The position numbers were made by a program, and so were the translations under genes. Under the pieces are notes generated by a model, which saw only the letters and a program-made list of their open reading frames with translations, searched no databases and had not been told where the DNA came from. A DNA stretch of 64,000 nt, taken from NCBI GenBank assembly GCA_001603115.1, contig LVBG01000020.1, positions 24,482 through 88,481 on the forward strand, written 5' to 3'. The number at the start of each line of letters is the position of its first letter. The stretch's first letter is position 1. This stretch comes from Spirochaetales bacterium Spiro_05. GTDB lineage: Bacteria; Spirochaetota; Spirochaetia; Sphaerochaetales; Sphaerochaetaceae. This document shows, one piece after another, positions 1 through 10,006 of this stretch.

Positions 1-479
1 CAGTTGCCGGCATGGTTCAGACCATTCCTGGTCTGGTAATGCTTGGCTTTGCCTTGATTCTGATGGGTATCGGGACCCTTCCGGCGCTTGCCGTACTTTC
101 GGTCTACTCGATCCTGCCCATCCTGCGCAATACCTATACCGGCATCATCGAGGTGCTTCCTTCCTATAAGGATGCAGCAAAAGGCATCGGCATGACCAAG
201 AGCCAGGTGCTCTTCAAGGTCGAGCTTCCCTTGGCCCTGCCCGCCATTGTCAGCGGGATCCGCATCAGCGCCGTCTACATCGTCAGCTGGGCTACCCTTG
301 CCGGCATGATTGGAGCCGGAGGCCTCGGAGACTGGATCTGGACCGGACTTGCCACCTACAACACCGACTATATCCTGGCAGGGGCCATACCCTCAGCCAT
401 ACTAGCCTTTGCGTTCAGCGCCCTCATCGGCCTGGTGCAAAAACTCATCACCCCGAAGGGGCTTAGGAGGAATGCATGA
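1..479 (+). CDS. Osmoprotectant (glycine betaine/choline-type) ABC transporter permease, 5'-truncated by window edge
   Basis: Open frame continues upstream of the first ATG; permease motif (AAKGIGMTKSQVLFKVELPLALPAIVSGIR); overlaps the next permease by ATGA. Confidence 0.85.
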   Translation, partial: VAGMVQTIPGLVMLGFALILMGIGTLPALAVLSVYSILPILRNTYTGIIEVLPSYKDAAKGIGMTKSQVLFKVELPLALPAIVSGIRISAVYIVSWATLAGMIGAGGLGDWIWTGLATYNTDYILAGAIPSAILAFAFSALIGLVQKLITPKGLRRNA

Positions 480-1075
480 ACGAACTTATGAGTGCAATCG
501 CTGAACATCTAACCATCGTGGCCGTTTCCATGTTCTTTGCGGCCATTCTGGGCATCGCTCTCGGAGTCCTTGCCTACTGGAGAAGAAAGCTTGGTTCGGT
601 GATCATCAGTATCGCTGAACTTATCCAAACCATTCCCTCACTGGCACTTCTTGCCCTGTTGATGATCATCTTCGGGCTCGGAGACCTGACCATGGGAGTC
701 GCTCTGGTGCTCTATGCACTGCTTCCGATCATCCGCAACACCTATACCAGCCTGACCCAGCTGCCTCCCCATATCATCGATGCAGCACGGGGCATGGGCA
801 TGAGCAGAGGCCAACGGCTGCTCAAGGTGGAGATACCCCTCTCCATCCCGATGATCTTCTCAGGCTTCAAGGTAGCCTTGGTCAACTCCCTCTCCATCGC
901 CGTCATGGGAGTACTCATCGGCTCGGGAGGCTTGGGATACATCATCTATCGCGGAATCCAGCAACGGAATATGGACCGCATCCTGCTTGGAGCCATTCCG
1001 GTAGTGCTCATAGCCCTTCTCTTCGACTGGTTGATGGGCAAAGCAGAAAAACGACTACTCAAACACACACGTTAA
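476..1075 (+). CDS. Osmoprotectant ABC transporter permease
   Basis: ProW/OpuCB-like permease (DAARGMGMSRGQRLLKVEIPLSIPMIFSG); operonic. Confidence 0.87.
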   Translation: MNELMSAIAEHLTIVAVSMFFAAILGIALGVLAYWRRKLGSVIISIAELIQTIPSLALLALLMIIFGLGDLTMGVALVLYALLPIIRNTYTSLTQLPPHIIDAARGMGMSRGQRLLKVEIPLSIPMIFSGFKVALVNSLSIAVMGVLIGSGGLGYIIYRGIQQRNMDRILLGAIPVVLIALLFDWLMGKAEKRLLKHTR

Positions 1076-1089
1076 GGAGACTTACTTAT

Positions 1090-1983
1090 ATGCACAAGAA
1101 AAAATTCACTACCATCGCAGCACTGCTGCTGGCAACACTCGCACTTGTCTTTACCGGCTGCACCAAAAATGACACGATTACCATCGGAAGCAAAGACTTC
1201 GGAGAGAACATCGTCATCGGCGAAATGCTCGCCCAACTGGTGGAAGCCCATACAGACCTGAAGGTGAATCGCAAGCTGAACCTCGGTGGTACTTTCGTCA
1301 ACTTCAACGCAATCAAGAACAACCAGATCGACGTCTATCCCGAATATACCGGTACCGGCCTCTCTGCCCACCTGAAAATGGATGTGATCAACGATCCTGA
1401 AGAGTCATATCAGGTTGTCAAAGAAGAGTTTGCCAAACAGTTTGACATCGTTTGGCTTGGACCTCTCGGATTCAACAACACCTATACCCTTGCCGTAACA
1501 CCTGAAGTCTATGAAGCATTCGGAGTGGAGACCTATAGCGACCTTGTTCCCTATGCAAGTGACTTGGTCTTTGGTGCTGAACATGAGTTCTTCGACCGCC
1601 AGGACGGTTTCGACGGGCTGGTGGATCTGTACGGTATCTCCTTCAAGGGCGATCCGATGAAAATCAACGCCTCCTTGAAGTACCAGGCTATCGGACGTGG
1701 GGACATGGACGTGACCAACGCCTTCGCCACCGACGGTCCGATCAGGCAGTACAACCTCAGGATCCTCGAGGATGACCTTGGCTTCTTCCCTCCCTACCAT
1801 GCAGCACCAATTGTGCGCAAGGAAGTGTTGGACAAGCATCCCGAACTCAAGGATGTGCTGAATCTGCTTGAAGGCAAGCTGGATGACGCTACCATGACCG
1901 AGCTTAATTACCTGGTGGACGTGGAAGGAAAGGCAGTGGAACAGGTTGCCGCTGACTTTCTCAAGTCTCTGAACCTCGTGTAA
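1090..1983 (+). CDS. Osmoprotectant ABC transporter substrate-binding lipoprotein
   Basis: Lipobox LVFTGC; ITIGSKDFGENIVIGEMLAQL and YPEYTGTGL typical of OpuAC/ProX-type binding proteins. Confidence 0.87.
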   Translation: MHKKKFTTIAALLLATLALVFTGCTKNDTITIGSKDFGENIVIGEMLAQLVEAHTDLKVNRKLNLGGTFVNFNAIKNNQIDVYPEYTGTGLSAHLKMDVINDPEESYQVVKEEFAKQFDIVWLGPLGFNNTYTLAVTPEVYEAFGVETYSDLVPYASDLVFGAEHEFFDRQDGFDGLVDLYGISFKGDPMKINASLKYQAIGRGDMDVTNAFATDGPIRQYNLRILEDDLGFFPPYHAAPIVRKEVLDKHPELKDVLNLLEGKLDDATMTELNYLVDVEGKAVEQVAADFLKSLNLV

Positions 1984-2002
1984 CCACCCTATCAGGGAGC
2001 TC

Positions 2003-2044
2003 TCTCGGGAGCAGGGGCAATAGCCTCTGCTCCCGAGCTTTCTT
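2003..2044 (+). terminator. Rho-independent terminator
   Basis: CTCGGGAGCAGgGGC-aata-GCCtCTGCTCCCGAG followed by CTTTCTT. Confidence 0.8.
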
Positions 2045-2109
2045 GTAGCGGTTGCCGAAAAAGAAGAAAGTATCCATACTGTGCCTTCATATCATCCCAG
2101 GAGTCGTTC

Positions 2110-3459
2110 ATGCATCACGCCAAGGATACTGCATCCAGTATCCCCCACCTTTCACGAATTCCCTCCCTTCCCTTCTACTACGGTTGGATCATCCTCTTTG
2201 CCGGCTCGATCGGAGTGCTTGCATCCATCCCTGGCCAGACGATGGGAGTCTCTGTATTCACCGATCATCTTATGGAGGCCCTCGGCCTGAGCCGGGTGGG
2301 TATCTCCTCAGCCTATATGGCGGGAACACTCATCAGCAGCCTCATCATCCCCTATGCAGGGGTCTTGTTCGACCGCTATGGAGCTCGTATTGTTGCTGCC
2401 ATCGCCAGCGTCATGCTCAGCCTCTTTCTGCTTCTGCTCGCCTTTGCAGCACCGCTTTCCCAAGCCCTCTCATCCCTCGGCCTTCCCATGGGCATAGCAA
2501 CCCTTGCTGTTACCATACTGGGCTTCTTGGGAATACGCTTTTTTGGGCAGGGCGTCCTTACGCTGGTCTCCCGAGGCATGGTAGCCAAGTGGTTCGGCCC
2601 AAGGAGAGGACTGGCGGTGGGGCTGATGGGCGTCATCACCGCTTTCGGATTCTCCTATGCACCACAACCGCTCCAGTCCATGATCAATCAAATGGGTTGG
2701 CAACAATCCCTTGTGCAGCTCGCCTTCATCCTGGCTTTTCTCTTCCTCCCCTTTGTTCTGCTTGTCTTCCGTCCAGAGCCCGCAGTCTGTGGCATTGAAG
2801 TGGAACAGGGGATGAAAACGCTGTCCAGCAGCAAGGCCCATAAAGTTCCCGATGCGACAGTAGAAAAAGATTTGAAGCAAGCCAGAGGCGATCGTGCCTT
2901 CTACCTCATTCTTGCATCGCTCGGATTCTGGAGTCTTTTCAATACCGCTTTTACGTTCCACATCACCAGTCTCTACCAGGAAGTCGGTTTCGATGCAAAC
3001 CAAGCCGTGAGAATCTTTCTCCCCATTTCGGTGGTCTCGGTCCTCGCCCGCTTTCTGGGCAGTTACCTCACCGATCGAATCAGCATGAAATCCATCTATG
3101 CAGGTTTCATCGCATCTTTGGTCATTGCTTCGTTCTCGCTGTTCTTCTTGGGTTCCCTGCTGGGCGACCTTGTGGCGATACTGGGCTTCGGAGTTGGGGG
3201 AGGCATGTTCGGGATGCTCAACATCCTCACCTGGCCAAAGCTGTATGGGCGCAAGCACCTGGGACAGATCAGCGGATTTGCCATGTCTGTCAATGTGGCA
3301 GGAAGTGCCATAGGACCTTGGATTTTCAGCGTGATCCAGCGGTTTTTCGGCTCCTACAAAGGAGCTGGGATACTGGGCCTGATCTGGTGTATGCTTATGA
3401 TTATCATGCTGGTCCTCACACCTTTCAAACCAGCAAGCAGTCAAGGGGAACAATCATGA
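2110..3459 (+). CDS. MFS transporter (oxalate/formate antiporter-like)
   Basis: 12-TM-like hydrophobic protein; FYYGWIILFAGSIGVLASIPGQTMGVSVFTDHL N-terminus. Confidence 0.8.
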   Translation: MHHAKDTASSIPHLSRIPSLPFYYGWIILFAGSIGVLASIPGQTMGVSVFTDHLMEALGLSRVGISSAYMAGTLISSLIIPYAGVLFDRYGARIVAAIASVMLSLFLLLLAFAAPLSQALSSLGLPMGIATLAVTILGFLGIRFFGQGVLTLVSRGMVAKWFGPRRGLAVGLMGVITAFGFSYAPQPLQSMINQMGWQQSLVQLAFILAFLFLPFVLLVFRPEPAVCGIEVEQGMKTLSSSKAHKVPDATVEKDLKQARGDRAFYLILASLGFWSLFNTAFTFHITSLYQEVGFDANQAVRIFLPISVVSVLARFLGSYLTDRISMKSIYAGFIASLVIASFSLFFLGSLLGDLVAILGFGVGGGMFGMLNILTWPKLYGRKHLGQISGFAMSVNVAGSAIGPWIFSVIQRFFGSYKGAGILGLIWCMLMIIMLVLTPFKPASSQGEQS

Positions 3460-3803
3460 CACATGAAGCTTTGGCAAACCAAAAAGAGCTGATCGAGGCA
3501 CTCATCGCTTCACTTCGGGAGACTGATGAATATCTTACCGAACAGACACAGGTGATTGAGCCCTCAGTAAGCTTAGGGCGCCTTACACGCATGGAAGCAA
3601 TAGGAGAGAAAGCGGTGCAGGAACATGTGCAGGCGCTCAATCAGAAAAGGATCATCCGATTGGAGCATGCGCTTGACCGCATTGAGGCAGGAAACTATGG
3701 CCTCTGTCCTGTCTGCAACGAGGAAATCTCAGCAGAGAGGCTCTCCTCAGTCCCTGAGGCAGTTATGTGTGTAGCGTGTATGGAAAAGCGAGCTAAGAGC
3801 TGA
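3456..3803 (+). CDS. TraR/DksA-type zinc finger protein
   Basis: ATGA overlap with the MFS gene; IEAGNYGLCPVCNEEISAERLSSVPEAVMCVACMEKR. Start trimmed from ORF-track start 3318. Confidence 0.8.
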   Translation: MTHEALANQKELIEALIASLRETDEYLTEQTQVIEPSVSLGRLTRMEAIGEKAVQEHVQALNQKRIIRLEHALDRIEAGNYGLCPVCNEEISAERLSSVPEAVMCVACMEKRAKS

Positions 3804-4614
3804 CCACCTTCAGATTCCTCCCTTCCAACTCGTAGGAAACAAAGGAAAGTCCAGCATCAGAAGCAAAGCTGAAACACTCCTTCCTGCCGACGTTCACTTC
3901 AAAGGGAGCATGGGCATCGCTGTTGGTTACCACCTTCAACGGATAGGTTTTTGCTATCTGCCAAAACTCTGAGATGGGATAGGAGTAACGTTGCCCGAGG
4001 GGGGTATCTACCTTTCGCTTGCGCATACCGTTTGCGTTGATCTCCAAGGGAACATCCATGGCGACAGCACACTCAATGATAGCCCTGCTGCACGCTTCAG
4101 CTTCCTTATCCCACGTGTGGTAGTTGTAGGCAAACACATCAGGATGAGCCCCAAAGAGGAAAAGGCCGGAGGAGAGCGCCTGACAGTAGAGGTCGGCATA
4201 GCGATGCAGATCATCCTTGGTCAGGGTATTCCAAAAGAGCGAATACTCCCTTTCCAGTTCCAAGGAGAGGTCGTGGATGGCACAAATGAGATAATCCACA
4301 CGCGCCCCGATTTCTTGATAATAAGAGCGGTACTGGGGAAGATAGTCGCACTCATAGCCGGTAAGGATGGGAAGCGAGGCTTCCGCTCTTGCGTTGGCAA
4401 TATCATCTTCATAGATGCTCATCTGCTCAAGAGCCATCCTACTGCGGTTCCACCGATTATCTTCAACCGGGCAGTGCTCACTGAAACCAAGCAATTTCAG
4501 TCCCTGCTTCTGGGCTTCCGCGACATATTCGGCTATGGTTCCTGTTCCGTGTCCACAAAAATAACTGTGGGTATGCAGGTTGGTTTCCTGCTGTATATAG
4601 TGCTGTGTGTTCAT
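3793..4614 (-). CDS. PHP-domain histidinol-phosphatase family protein
   Basis: NLHTHSYFCGHGTGTIAEYVAEAQKQGLKLLGFSEHCP, NSDAHAP motifs. Confidence 0.82.
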   Translation of the reverse strand: MNTQHYIQQETNLHTHSYFCGHGTGTIAEYVAEAQKQGLKLLGFSEHCPVEDNRWNRSRMALEQMSIYEDDIANARAEASLPILTGYECDYLPQYRSYYQEIGARVDYLICAIHDLSLELEREYSLFWNTLTKDDLHRYADLYCQALSSGLFLFGAHPDVFAYNYHTWDKEAEACSRAIIECAVAMDVPLEINANGMRKRKVDTPLGQRYSYPISEFWQIAKTYPLKVVTNSDAHAPFEVNVGRKECFSFASDAGLSFVSYELEGRNLKVVSS

Positions 4615-4770
4615 GGTCGTTTTCTCGCAAGTATCGACGATATCTAGAGTTTAGGCAACACCAAATGGCAAGCATAAAAAAATCTTGCCAATTTGTTGTT
4701 TTCCCCCTTCAGGTGATTGACTCACTCTCCAAAATACCCAATTATGGGGCTGATTCAACAGGAGAAACCG

Positions 4771-4824
4771 ATGAACACCATCATGAACGGACACTACACT
4801 TTTCTCCTCTCCACCCCAGCCTAG
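4771..4824 (+). other. Candidate 17-aa leader ORF (MNTIMNGHYTFLLSTPA) upstream of the polyamine-type binding protein
   Basis: AGGAGA six nt before ATG, short ORF ending in TAG; below the ORF-track cutoff. Confidence 0.35.
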
Positions 4825-4930
4825 AATCGTATGCTGTGCCTTGGCTCCAAGGCTTCATTTCTACCACCGATCCAGGGAATGGCGTATGTTGACCTGGACG
4901 GGCAGATACCATTTTCACAGGAGGTTTCGC

Positions 4931-6013
4931 ATGAGCAAACCTACCACCAAGCACTTCATCCTGGCCCTGGGCCTGGTTGTCCTGGCCTCGTCTCTCTTCC
5001 TCGGCTGCTCCAAGGGCTCTGACGCCGATTCGAAGAACACCACCGGCAGCAAGAAATTGTATGTCTACAACTGGTCCTACTACACCCCTGACTCTGTCGT
5101 CGAAGCTTTTGAGAAAGAGTACAACGTTGATGTGGTGCTCGACTACTTCGCCTCGAACGAGGAGATGTTCGCCAAGCTGATGGCAAGCGGCAATGCAGGC
5201 TACGATGTCATCTTCCCCTCCGGTGACTATGTCTCGATCATGAAGAACTTGGGAATGCTGCAGAAGCTGGACACCTCAAAGATGCCCAACCTGCAATACA
5301 TCACCGAGTTTGCCCGTGACAAGGCATACTACGATCCTGATATGGAGTACTCGGTCCCCTACTACATCGGGGCCACTGGTATTGCTGTCAATACCAAGAT
5401 GGTCAAAGAGTATGAGAAGACCTGGAACATCTTTGGTGATACCCGCCTCAAAGGGCGCATGGTCATGATGGATGATATGCGCGAGGTCATGGGCGATGCC
5501 CTTTCCTACCTCGGTTACTCGGTCAACACCTCCAATGCCAAAGAGCTGGAAGAAGCTCGCGTATTGGTCAACACCAAGTGGAAACCGAACTTGGTCAAGT
5601 TCGATGCCGAGGGTTTTGCCAAGGCGTTCGCCTCCGGTGAGTATTGGGTTTCACACGGATATGCAGAAGCTATCTTTGAGGAAATTCCAGAGAACCAGTG
5701 GAAGGACATCGACTTCTTCCTGCCTGAGAATGGGGGGCCGATGTACATCGATTCGATGAGCATCCCCAAGGGAGCACGCAACTACGAGCTCGCCCTTGAG
5801 TTCATCAACTACATCCACAAGCCGGAAAACTATGCCCAGTTCCTCGATCGTTTCCACTTCCCCGCCTCGGTGAATACCGAAGCCGAGAAGTACCGCACCA
5901 CCACCCCGTTCTACACGGTGGAGATGCTCACCAACTACGAGCTGAAGGATGACTTGGGTCCCAATCTGGAGATGTACAACAAGGCATGGGAGACAATCCG
6001 TTACGTCAATTGA
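4931..6013 (+). CDS. Spermidine/putrescine-type ABC substrate-binding lipoprotein (PotD family)
   Basis: LYVYNWSYYTPDSVVEAFEKEYNVDVVLDYFASNEEMFAKL; start trimmed to ATG after AGGAGGT; no PotABC adjacent. Confidence 0.85.
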   Translation: MSKPTTKHFILALGLVVLASSLFLGCSKGSDADSKNTTGSKKLYVYNWSYYTPDSVVEAFEKEYNVDVVLDYFASNEEMFAKLMASGNAGYDVIFPSGDYVSIMKNLGMLQKLDTSKMPNLQYITEFARDKAYYDPDMEYSVPYYIGATGIAVNTKMVKEYEKTWNIFGDTRLKGRMVMMDDMREVMGDALSYLGYSVNTSNAKELEEARVLVNTKWKPNLVKFDAEGFAKAFASGEYWVSHGYAEAIFEEIPENQWKDIDFFLPENGGPMYIDSMSIPKGARNYELALEFINYIHKPENYAQFLDRFHFPASVNTEAEKYRTTTPFYTVEMLTNYELKDDLGPNLEMYNKAWETIRYVN

Positions 6014-6060
6014 CGCAGCCTTGCCTTAGAAGGTACAGTCATGGGTAAGCGGAGGTCTGT

Positions 6061-7464
6061 ATGCAAAGCTTTACCCATGACACCTACATCTCACCCCTTA
6101 CGTGGCGCTATGGCAGTGAGCCTATGCGCTTTCTTTTTAGTGAGACACACAAACGAAGATTGCTCAGACGTGTCTGGATAGCTCTTGCTTCTGCCCAGAT
6201 GGAAGCTGGCTTGGTCACCGAACAACAGGTCAGCGAGCTCAAAGCCCATCAAAACAGCGTCGATATCGACCGTGCAATGGCCATTGAAGCGGAAATCCAT
6301 CATGACCTGATGGCCGAGATCAAGACGTATGCAGAGCAGTGCCCCAATGCCGCACCCATTATCCATCTTGGTGCCACCAGCATGGATATCCTGGACAATA
6401 TGGATGCTCTTCGCCTCAAAGAAGCGCTTGCTCTTCTCATTGAGCAAACCAAGCAGCTTTTGAAAGCTTTTGTTGAGAAAATGGAAGCCTTTGCAGACAC
6501 TCCCTGCATGGCCTTCACCCATATCCAACCTGCAGAACCCACCACCGTCGGCTATCGTTTTGCCCAGACTGCCCAGGATCTGAAGGAAGATCTTCAACAC
6601 TTGATTGCAGTGCACGACTCAATCCGCGGAAAGGGAATGAAAGGGGCTGTGGGAACGAGTGCCAGTTATGCCGAATTGCTCATGGGAACGGCGTTCACTG
6701 CCCGTGAGCTGGAGCAGAAGGTGATGGAAAACTTGGGCATCGAGGCTTATACGGCGGCAACCCAGATCTACACGAGAAAGCAGGACCTACGCATCGGCCA
6801 GACCATCTCCTCGCTGTGCTGCACCCTTTCCAAGTTCTTCTTTGACTTCCGGCTCCTCCAAACCCCTCCCATCGGCGAGTGGAGCGAACCCTTTGGCAGC
6901 AAGCAGGTGGGCTCCTCAGCCATGCCTTTCAAGCGAAACCCGATCAACAGCGAGAAAATTGACAGCCTGTGTCGCTATGTGGAGGGCCAGGTTTCTGCAC
7001 TGTGGCAGAACGCCGCCTCCACATTGCTGGAGAGAACCCTCGACGACAGTGCAAACCGCCGCATGATCCTTCCCGACCTCTTCCTTACCACCGATGAGAT
7101 TCTCAGCACTGCCTTGAAGGTAGTAACCGGTATGCAGATCCACAGCAAGGGCATCGAGCGCAACCTTGCAGCCTACGGCATCTTTGCCGCCAGCGAGCGC
7201 CTGCTCATGGAGCTTGGCAAGCGGGGGGCAAATCGACAGGAGATGCATGAGTTGATCCGCTCCCACAGTCTCAAGGCTTGGGCTGAGGTGCAGGATGGCC
7301 AGCCGAACACGCTCAAGGAGATGCTCAAGCAGGATCCCGAAGTGCGCTCGTTCCTCTCAGAGTCTGAGATCGAGACGGTACTCGATGCACGCGGTTACAC
7401 AGGCGATGCAGCCCTGCGCACCCGCTTGGTCATTGATGAGGTGCAGGCTGTGCTCAGCCGATGA
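6061..7464 (+). CDS. purB: Adenylosuccinate lyase
   Basis: Fumarase/aspartase signature GSSAMPFKRNPINSEKI; full-length. Confidence 0.92.
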   Translation: MQSFTHDTYISPLTWRYGSEPMRFLFSETHKRRLLRRVWIALASAQMEAGLVTEQQVSELKAHQNSVDIDRAMAIEAEIHHDLMAEIKTYAEQCPNAAPIIHLGATSMDILDNMDALRLKEALALLIEQTKQLLKAFVEKMEAFADTPCMAFTHIQPAEPTTVGYRFAQTAQDLKEDLQHLIAVHDSIRGKGMKGAVGTSASYAELLMGTAFTARELEQKVMENLGIEAYTAATQIYTRKQDLRIGQTISSLCCTLSKFFFDFRLLQTPPIGEWSEPFGSKQVGSSAMPFKRNPINSEKIDSLCRYVEGQVSALWQNAASTLLERTLDDSANRRMILPDLFLTTDEILSTALKVVTGMQIHSKGIERNLAAYGIFAASERLLMELGKRGANRQEMHELIRSHSLKAWAEVQDGQPNTLKEMLKQDPEVRSFLSESEIETVLDARGYTGDAALRTRLVIDEVQAVLSR

Positions 7465-8080
7465 CGATCAGGCCAGCGAAGATAAGATAGTAGATGCCCA
7501 TCCGAACGTAGCGAATCAGTGAGGAGAGCAGGACATGGTGGACTTTCAGTTCCACGATGCCTGCCACCGTGCAGATGGTGGAGAACGGCAGCGGCGTCAG
7601 CCCGCTGATGACGATTGCCCAGATACCATATTTGGTGATCAGGGTTTCGGTATGGGTCCCCGACTGTTTGAGCACCCACTTGCGGAAGACCGGGATCAAG
7701 CCTACAAGCCTGCCGAAGAGGTAGGCGCAGAAGGCTCCAGCCACACTGGCTGTTCCCATGACTGTGATGATCATAAACGGATGCCACTCCAGGACGAACG
7801 GCCACATCAGGTCCACCGAAAGCGGAAGCACAAACAGGTCAACAATGAAGACATACAGGGCTACACCCCACACCCCAAAATTCTCAATGAAGGTACGCAC
7901 CACCACATTCTGATCCCATCCGAAACCGGTGTATATCCGGTACCCAAAGAAATACAGGGTGAAGATGAAGAGCATGGCGATGAATGTGCGGAAGAGCAGC
8001 TTTCTTACATGAAACGAACCATCCTCACGCAGATAGCTTTTCTTGGAGAACAGTGCGTCCACCCAATGAGGCTTTTTCAT
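7454..8080 (-). CDS. VTT/DedA-family (SNARE-associated) membrane protein
   Basis: Hydrophobic protein with FGRLVGLIPVFRKW and ISGLTPLPFSTICTVAG. Confidence 0.7.
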   Translation of the reverse strand: MKKPHWVDALFSKKSYLREDGSFHVRKLLFRTFIAMLFIFTLYFFGYRIYTGFGWDQNVVVRTFIENFGVWGVALYVFIVDLFVLPLSVDLMWPFVLEWHPFMIITVMGTASVAGAFCAYLFGRLVGLIPVFRKWVLKQSGTHTETLITKYGIWAIVISGLTPLPFSTICTVAGIVELKVHHVLLSSLIRYVRMGIYYLIFAGLIVIG

Positions 8081-9276
8081 GCCAAGCGCTCCCGAAAGGC
8101 AGAGAAAAGGGCCTCAGGATCTCCGGTTCCAGCCCCTTGGTAGAGAGGGCTCTTCCCCCCACCCTTTGCGTTGATGGTGGCAAGCAAAGCCTGCTTGGCC
8201 TGTGGAAAATCAAGCAGTTCGCTCGCTCGTCCCTGCAAGGCGATGAGCCAGAGTACCCGCTGTCCGTCCTGCTTGGCCGCACAGAGGGCAAGATCAGGAT
8301 AGGAGAGCACGGCTAGACCGATGTCCTTGAGAGAGAGATCTGCATCCACATCCCAGACCACGACCGGCACACCGTCCTTCATTGCCGCCTTCTGTACGCG
8401 CTTGTCAAGTTCAAGAGAAGCAATGCGCTCTTGCGCCTTCTGCAGGTCGCGCTTGTCCGAAGCAGCCTGCTCTACTGCTTGGGTGGCCACCGTCACCAAC
8501 TCCTCCAAGGGAGCGGAAAAGAGTGTTCCCAACTCAGCGGCTACCGCCTCAGCTGTCCGTATCATCTTCCGTGCTGTCTCTCCGACAGCGAAGATAAGCC
8601 TGATATGGGAACGGATCTTCTCCTGCCCTGCATAGTGGAAGAGCCCGATCTCACGGGTATTGGCCACATGCAGGCCACCACAGGCGATGGTGTCCACATC
8701 CTCTACAACCACCAAGCGCACGCCATCCCCTTCCACCTTGATGGATCTTCTCAATCCGAGCTCCTGTGCCGAAGCCTGGGTGTGCACCTCATAGTGCACC
8801 GCATGAGAAGCAAGGATCTGCTCATTGACCAGGTCTTCCAATAGATGACAGGTTTCCAAAGGAATCTGTAGGGCATCCGTCTCGATGGTAAGGATGCTTT
8901 GTCCTTGGTGGACGCTCACCGTCTGAATGCCAAACTCAGAGAAGAGCAGTCCGCTTGCCACATGTTGGGCAGTATGCATCTGCATGAAGTGGTAGCGGTG
9001 CTTCCAGTCCAATTCGATGAGCACCTTCTCACCCTCTTTGAAGGTGGGATTCTCAACATGGTGGTAGATGGTGTGTTCATCATCCTTGGTGGTGTCCACC
9101 AGCGTGCAACCACCGACCAACCCTATGTCGCCGCTCTGCCCTCCCCCTTCAGGGTAACAGATGGTACGGTCGAGGATGACCCCTTTGGAGGAGAGAGAGA
9201 CGACGGTTGCTTCCAAGCTGGTAAGATAGGGTTGTTCATAGTACACGGGATATGAGAGCATAGGCCTTCCGATCAT
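8077..9276 (-). CDS. Alanyl-tRNA editing protein (AlaX-type, AlaRS editing domain)
   Basis: CYPEGGGQSGDIG, HTAQHVASG, DTIACGGLHVANTREIG motifs. Confidence 0.85.
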   Translation of the reverse strand: MIGRPMLSYPVYYEQPYLTSLEATVVSLSSKGVILDRTICYPEGGGQSGDIGLVGGCTLVDTTKDDEHTIYHHVENPTFKEGEKVLIELDWKHRYHFMQMHTAQHVASGLLFSEFGIQTVSVHQGQSILTIETDALQIPLETCHLLEDLVNEQILASHAVHYEVHTQASAQELGLRRSIKVEGDGVRLVVVEDVDTIACGGLHVANTREIGLFHYAGQEKIRSHIRLIFAVGETARKMIRTAEAVAAELGTLFSAPLEELVTVATQAVEQAASDKRDLQKAQERIASLELDKRVQKAAMKDGVPVVVWDVDADLSLKDIGLAVLSYPDLALCAAKQDGQRVLWLIALQGRASELLDFPQAKQALLATINAKGGGKSPLYQGAGTGDPEALFSAFRERLA

Positions 9277-9926
9277 TTCTGGAGATTGAGATAGTCATCC
9301 ACCGGCAGTGCCGTATCGGCAACCGGGAGATGAAAGCGATACTTGATCGCAATCAGACGGATGATGAACACCGTGCTGCTTGCAATCATGAACTTACCGA
9401 AGAGTCCGAGGCTGGTCATTTCCAGCAAAAGATAGACGATACCACCCAAGAGGGAGGCAGTTGCGTAGAAATCCGTGGTCAGTACGGTAGGGACGGAACG
9501 GCTCATGATATCGCGAACCACCCCTCCTCCAACTGCAGAAAAAACTCCGCAGAGCACCTGGCCGACCGGCCCGATGCCATACATGGCTCCCTTGGCCACC
9601 CCAAGAGCAGTGAAGACGCCCAGACCCAGGGAGTCGGCAAAAAGAATGACACGCCACTTGCCAACGAACTTGGGAGCAAGAAAGAAGACAGCCAGCCCGG
9701 TCCCAACACAAATCAGAATGTAGGAGCTGTTGGTGAACGCGGCAACCGGGGTTGCCCCAAGCAGCATGTCGCGGAACATTCCCCCACCACAGCCGACAGT
9801 GGCGGCAAAGACCACCACTCCCAGGATGTCGAGTTTCAGGCGCACCCCTTTCACAGCTCCGGTTATGGCAAAGATAAAGGTGCCGAAGAGGTCAAAGAGA
9901 TAGATGATCGTCAGTTCCAGTTCCAT
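9273..9926 (-). CDS. TRIC-type (UPF0126) cation channel family membrane protein
   Basis: Repeated glycine-rich modules GCGGGMFRDMLLG and VGGGVVRDIMSRSVP. Confidence 0.85.
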   Translation of the reverse strand: MELELTIIYLFDLFGTFIFAITGAVKGVRLKLDILGVVVFAATVGCGGGMFRDMLLGATPVAAFTNSSYILICVGTGLAVFFLAPKFVGKWRVILFADSLGLGVFTALGVAKGAMYGIGPVGQVLCGVFSAVGGGVVRDIMSRSVPTVLTTDFYATASLLGGIVYLLLEMTSLGLFGKFMIASSTVFIIRLIAIKYRFHLPVADTALPVDDYLNLQK

Positions 9927-10006
9927 AGGTCGAGCCTACCACCAAACCAAGACTTGTCCAAGACGGAGAACTGTACTATCTTTGAGAAAGTCAACAGGAG
10001 TGAGAA

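Noticed and set aside
2052-2798. 248-aa ORF overlapping the MFS transporter in another frame
   Set aside because: Out-of-frame reading of the transporter gene with unlikely composition.
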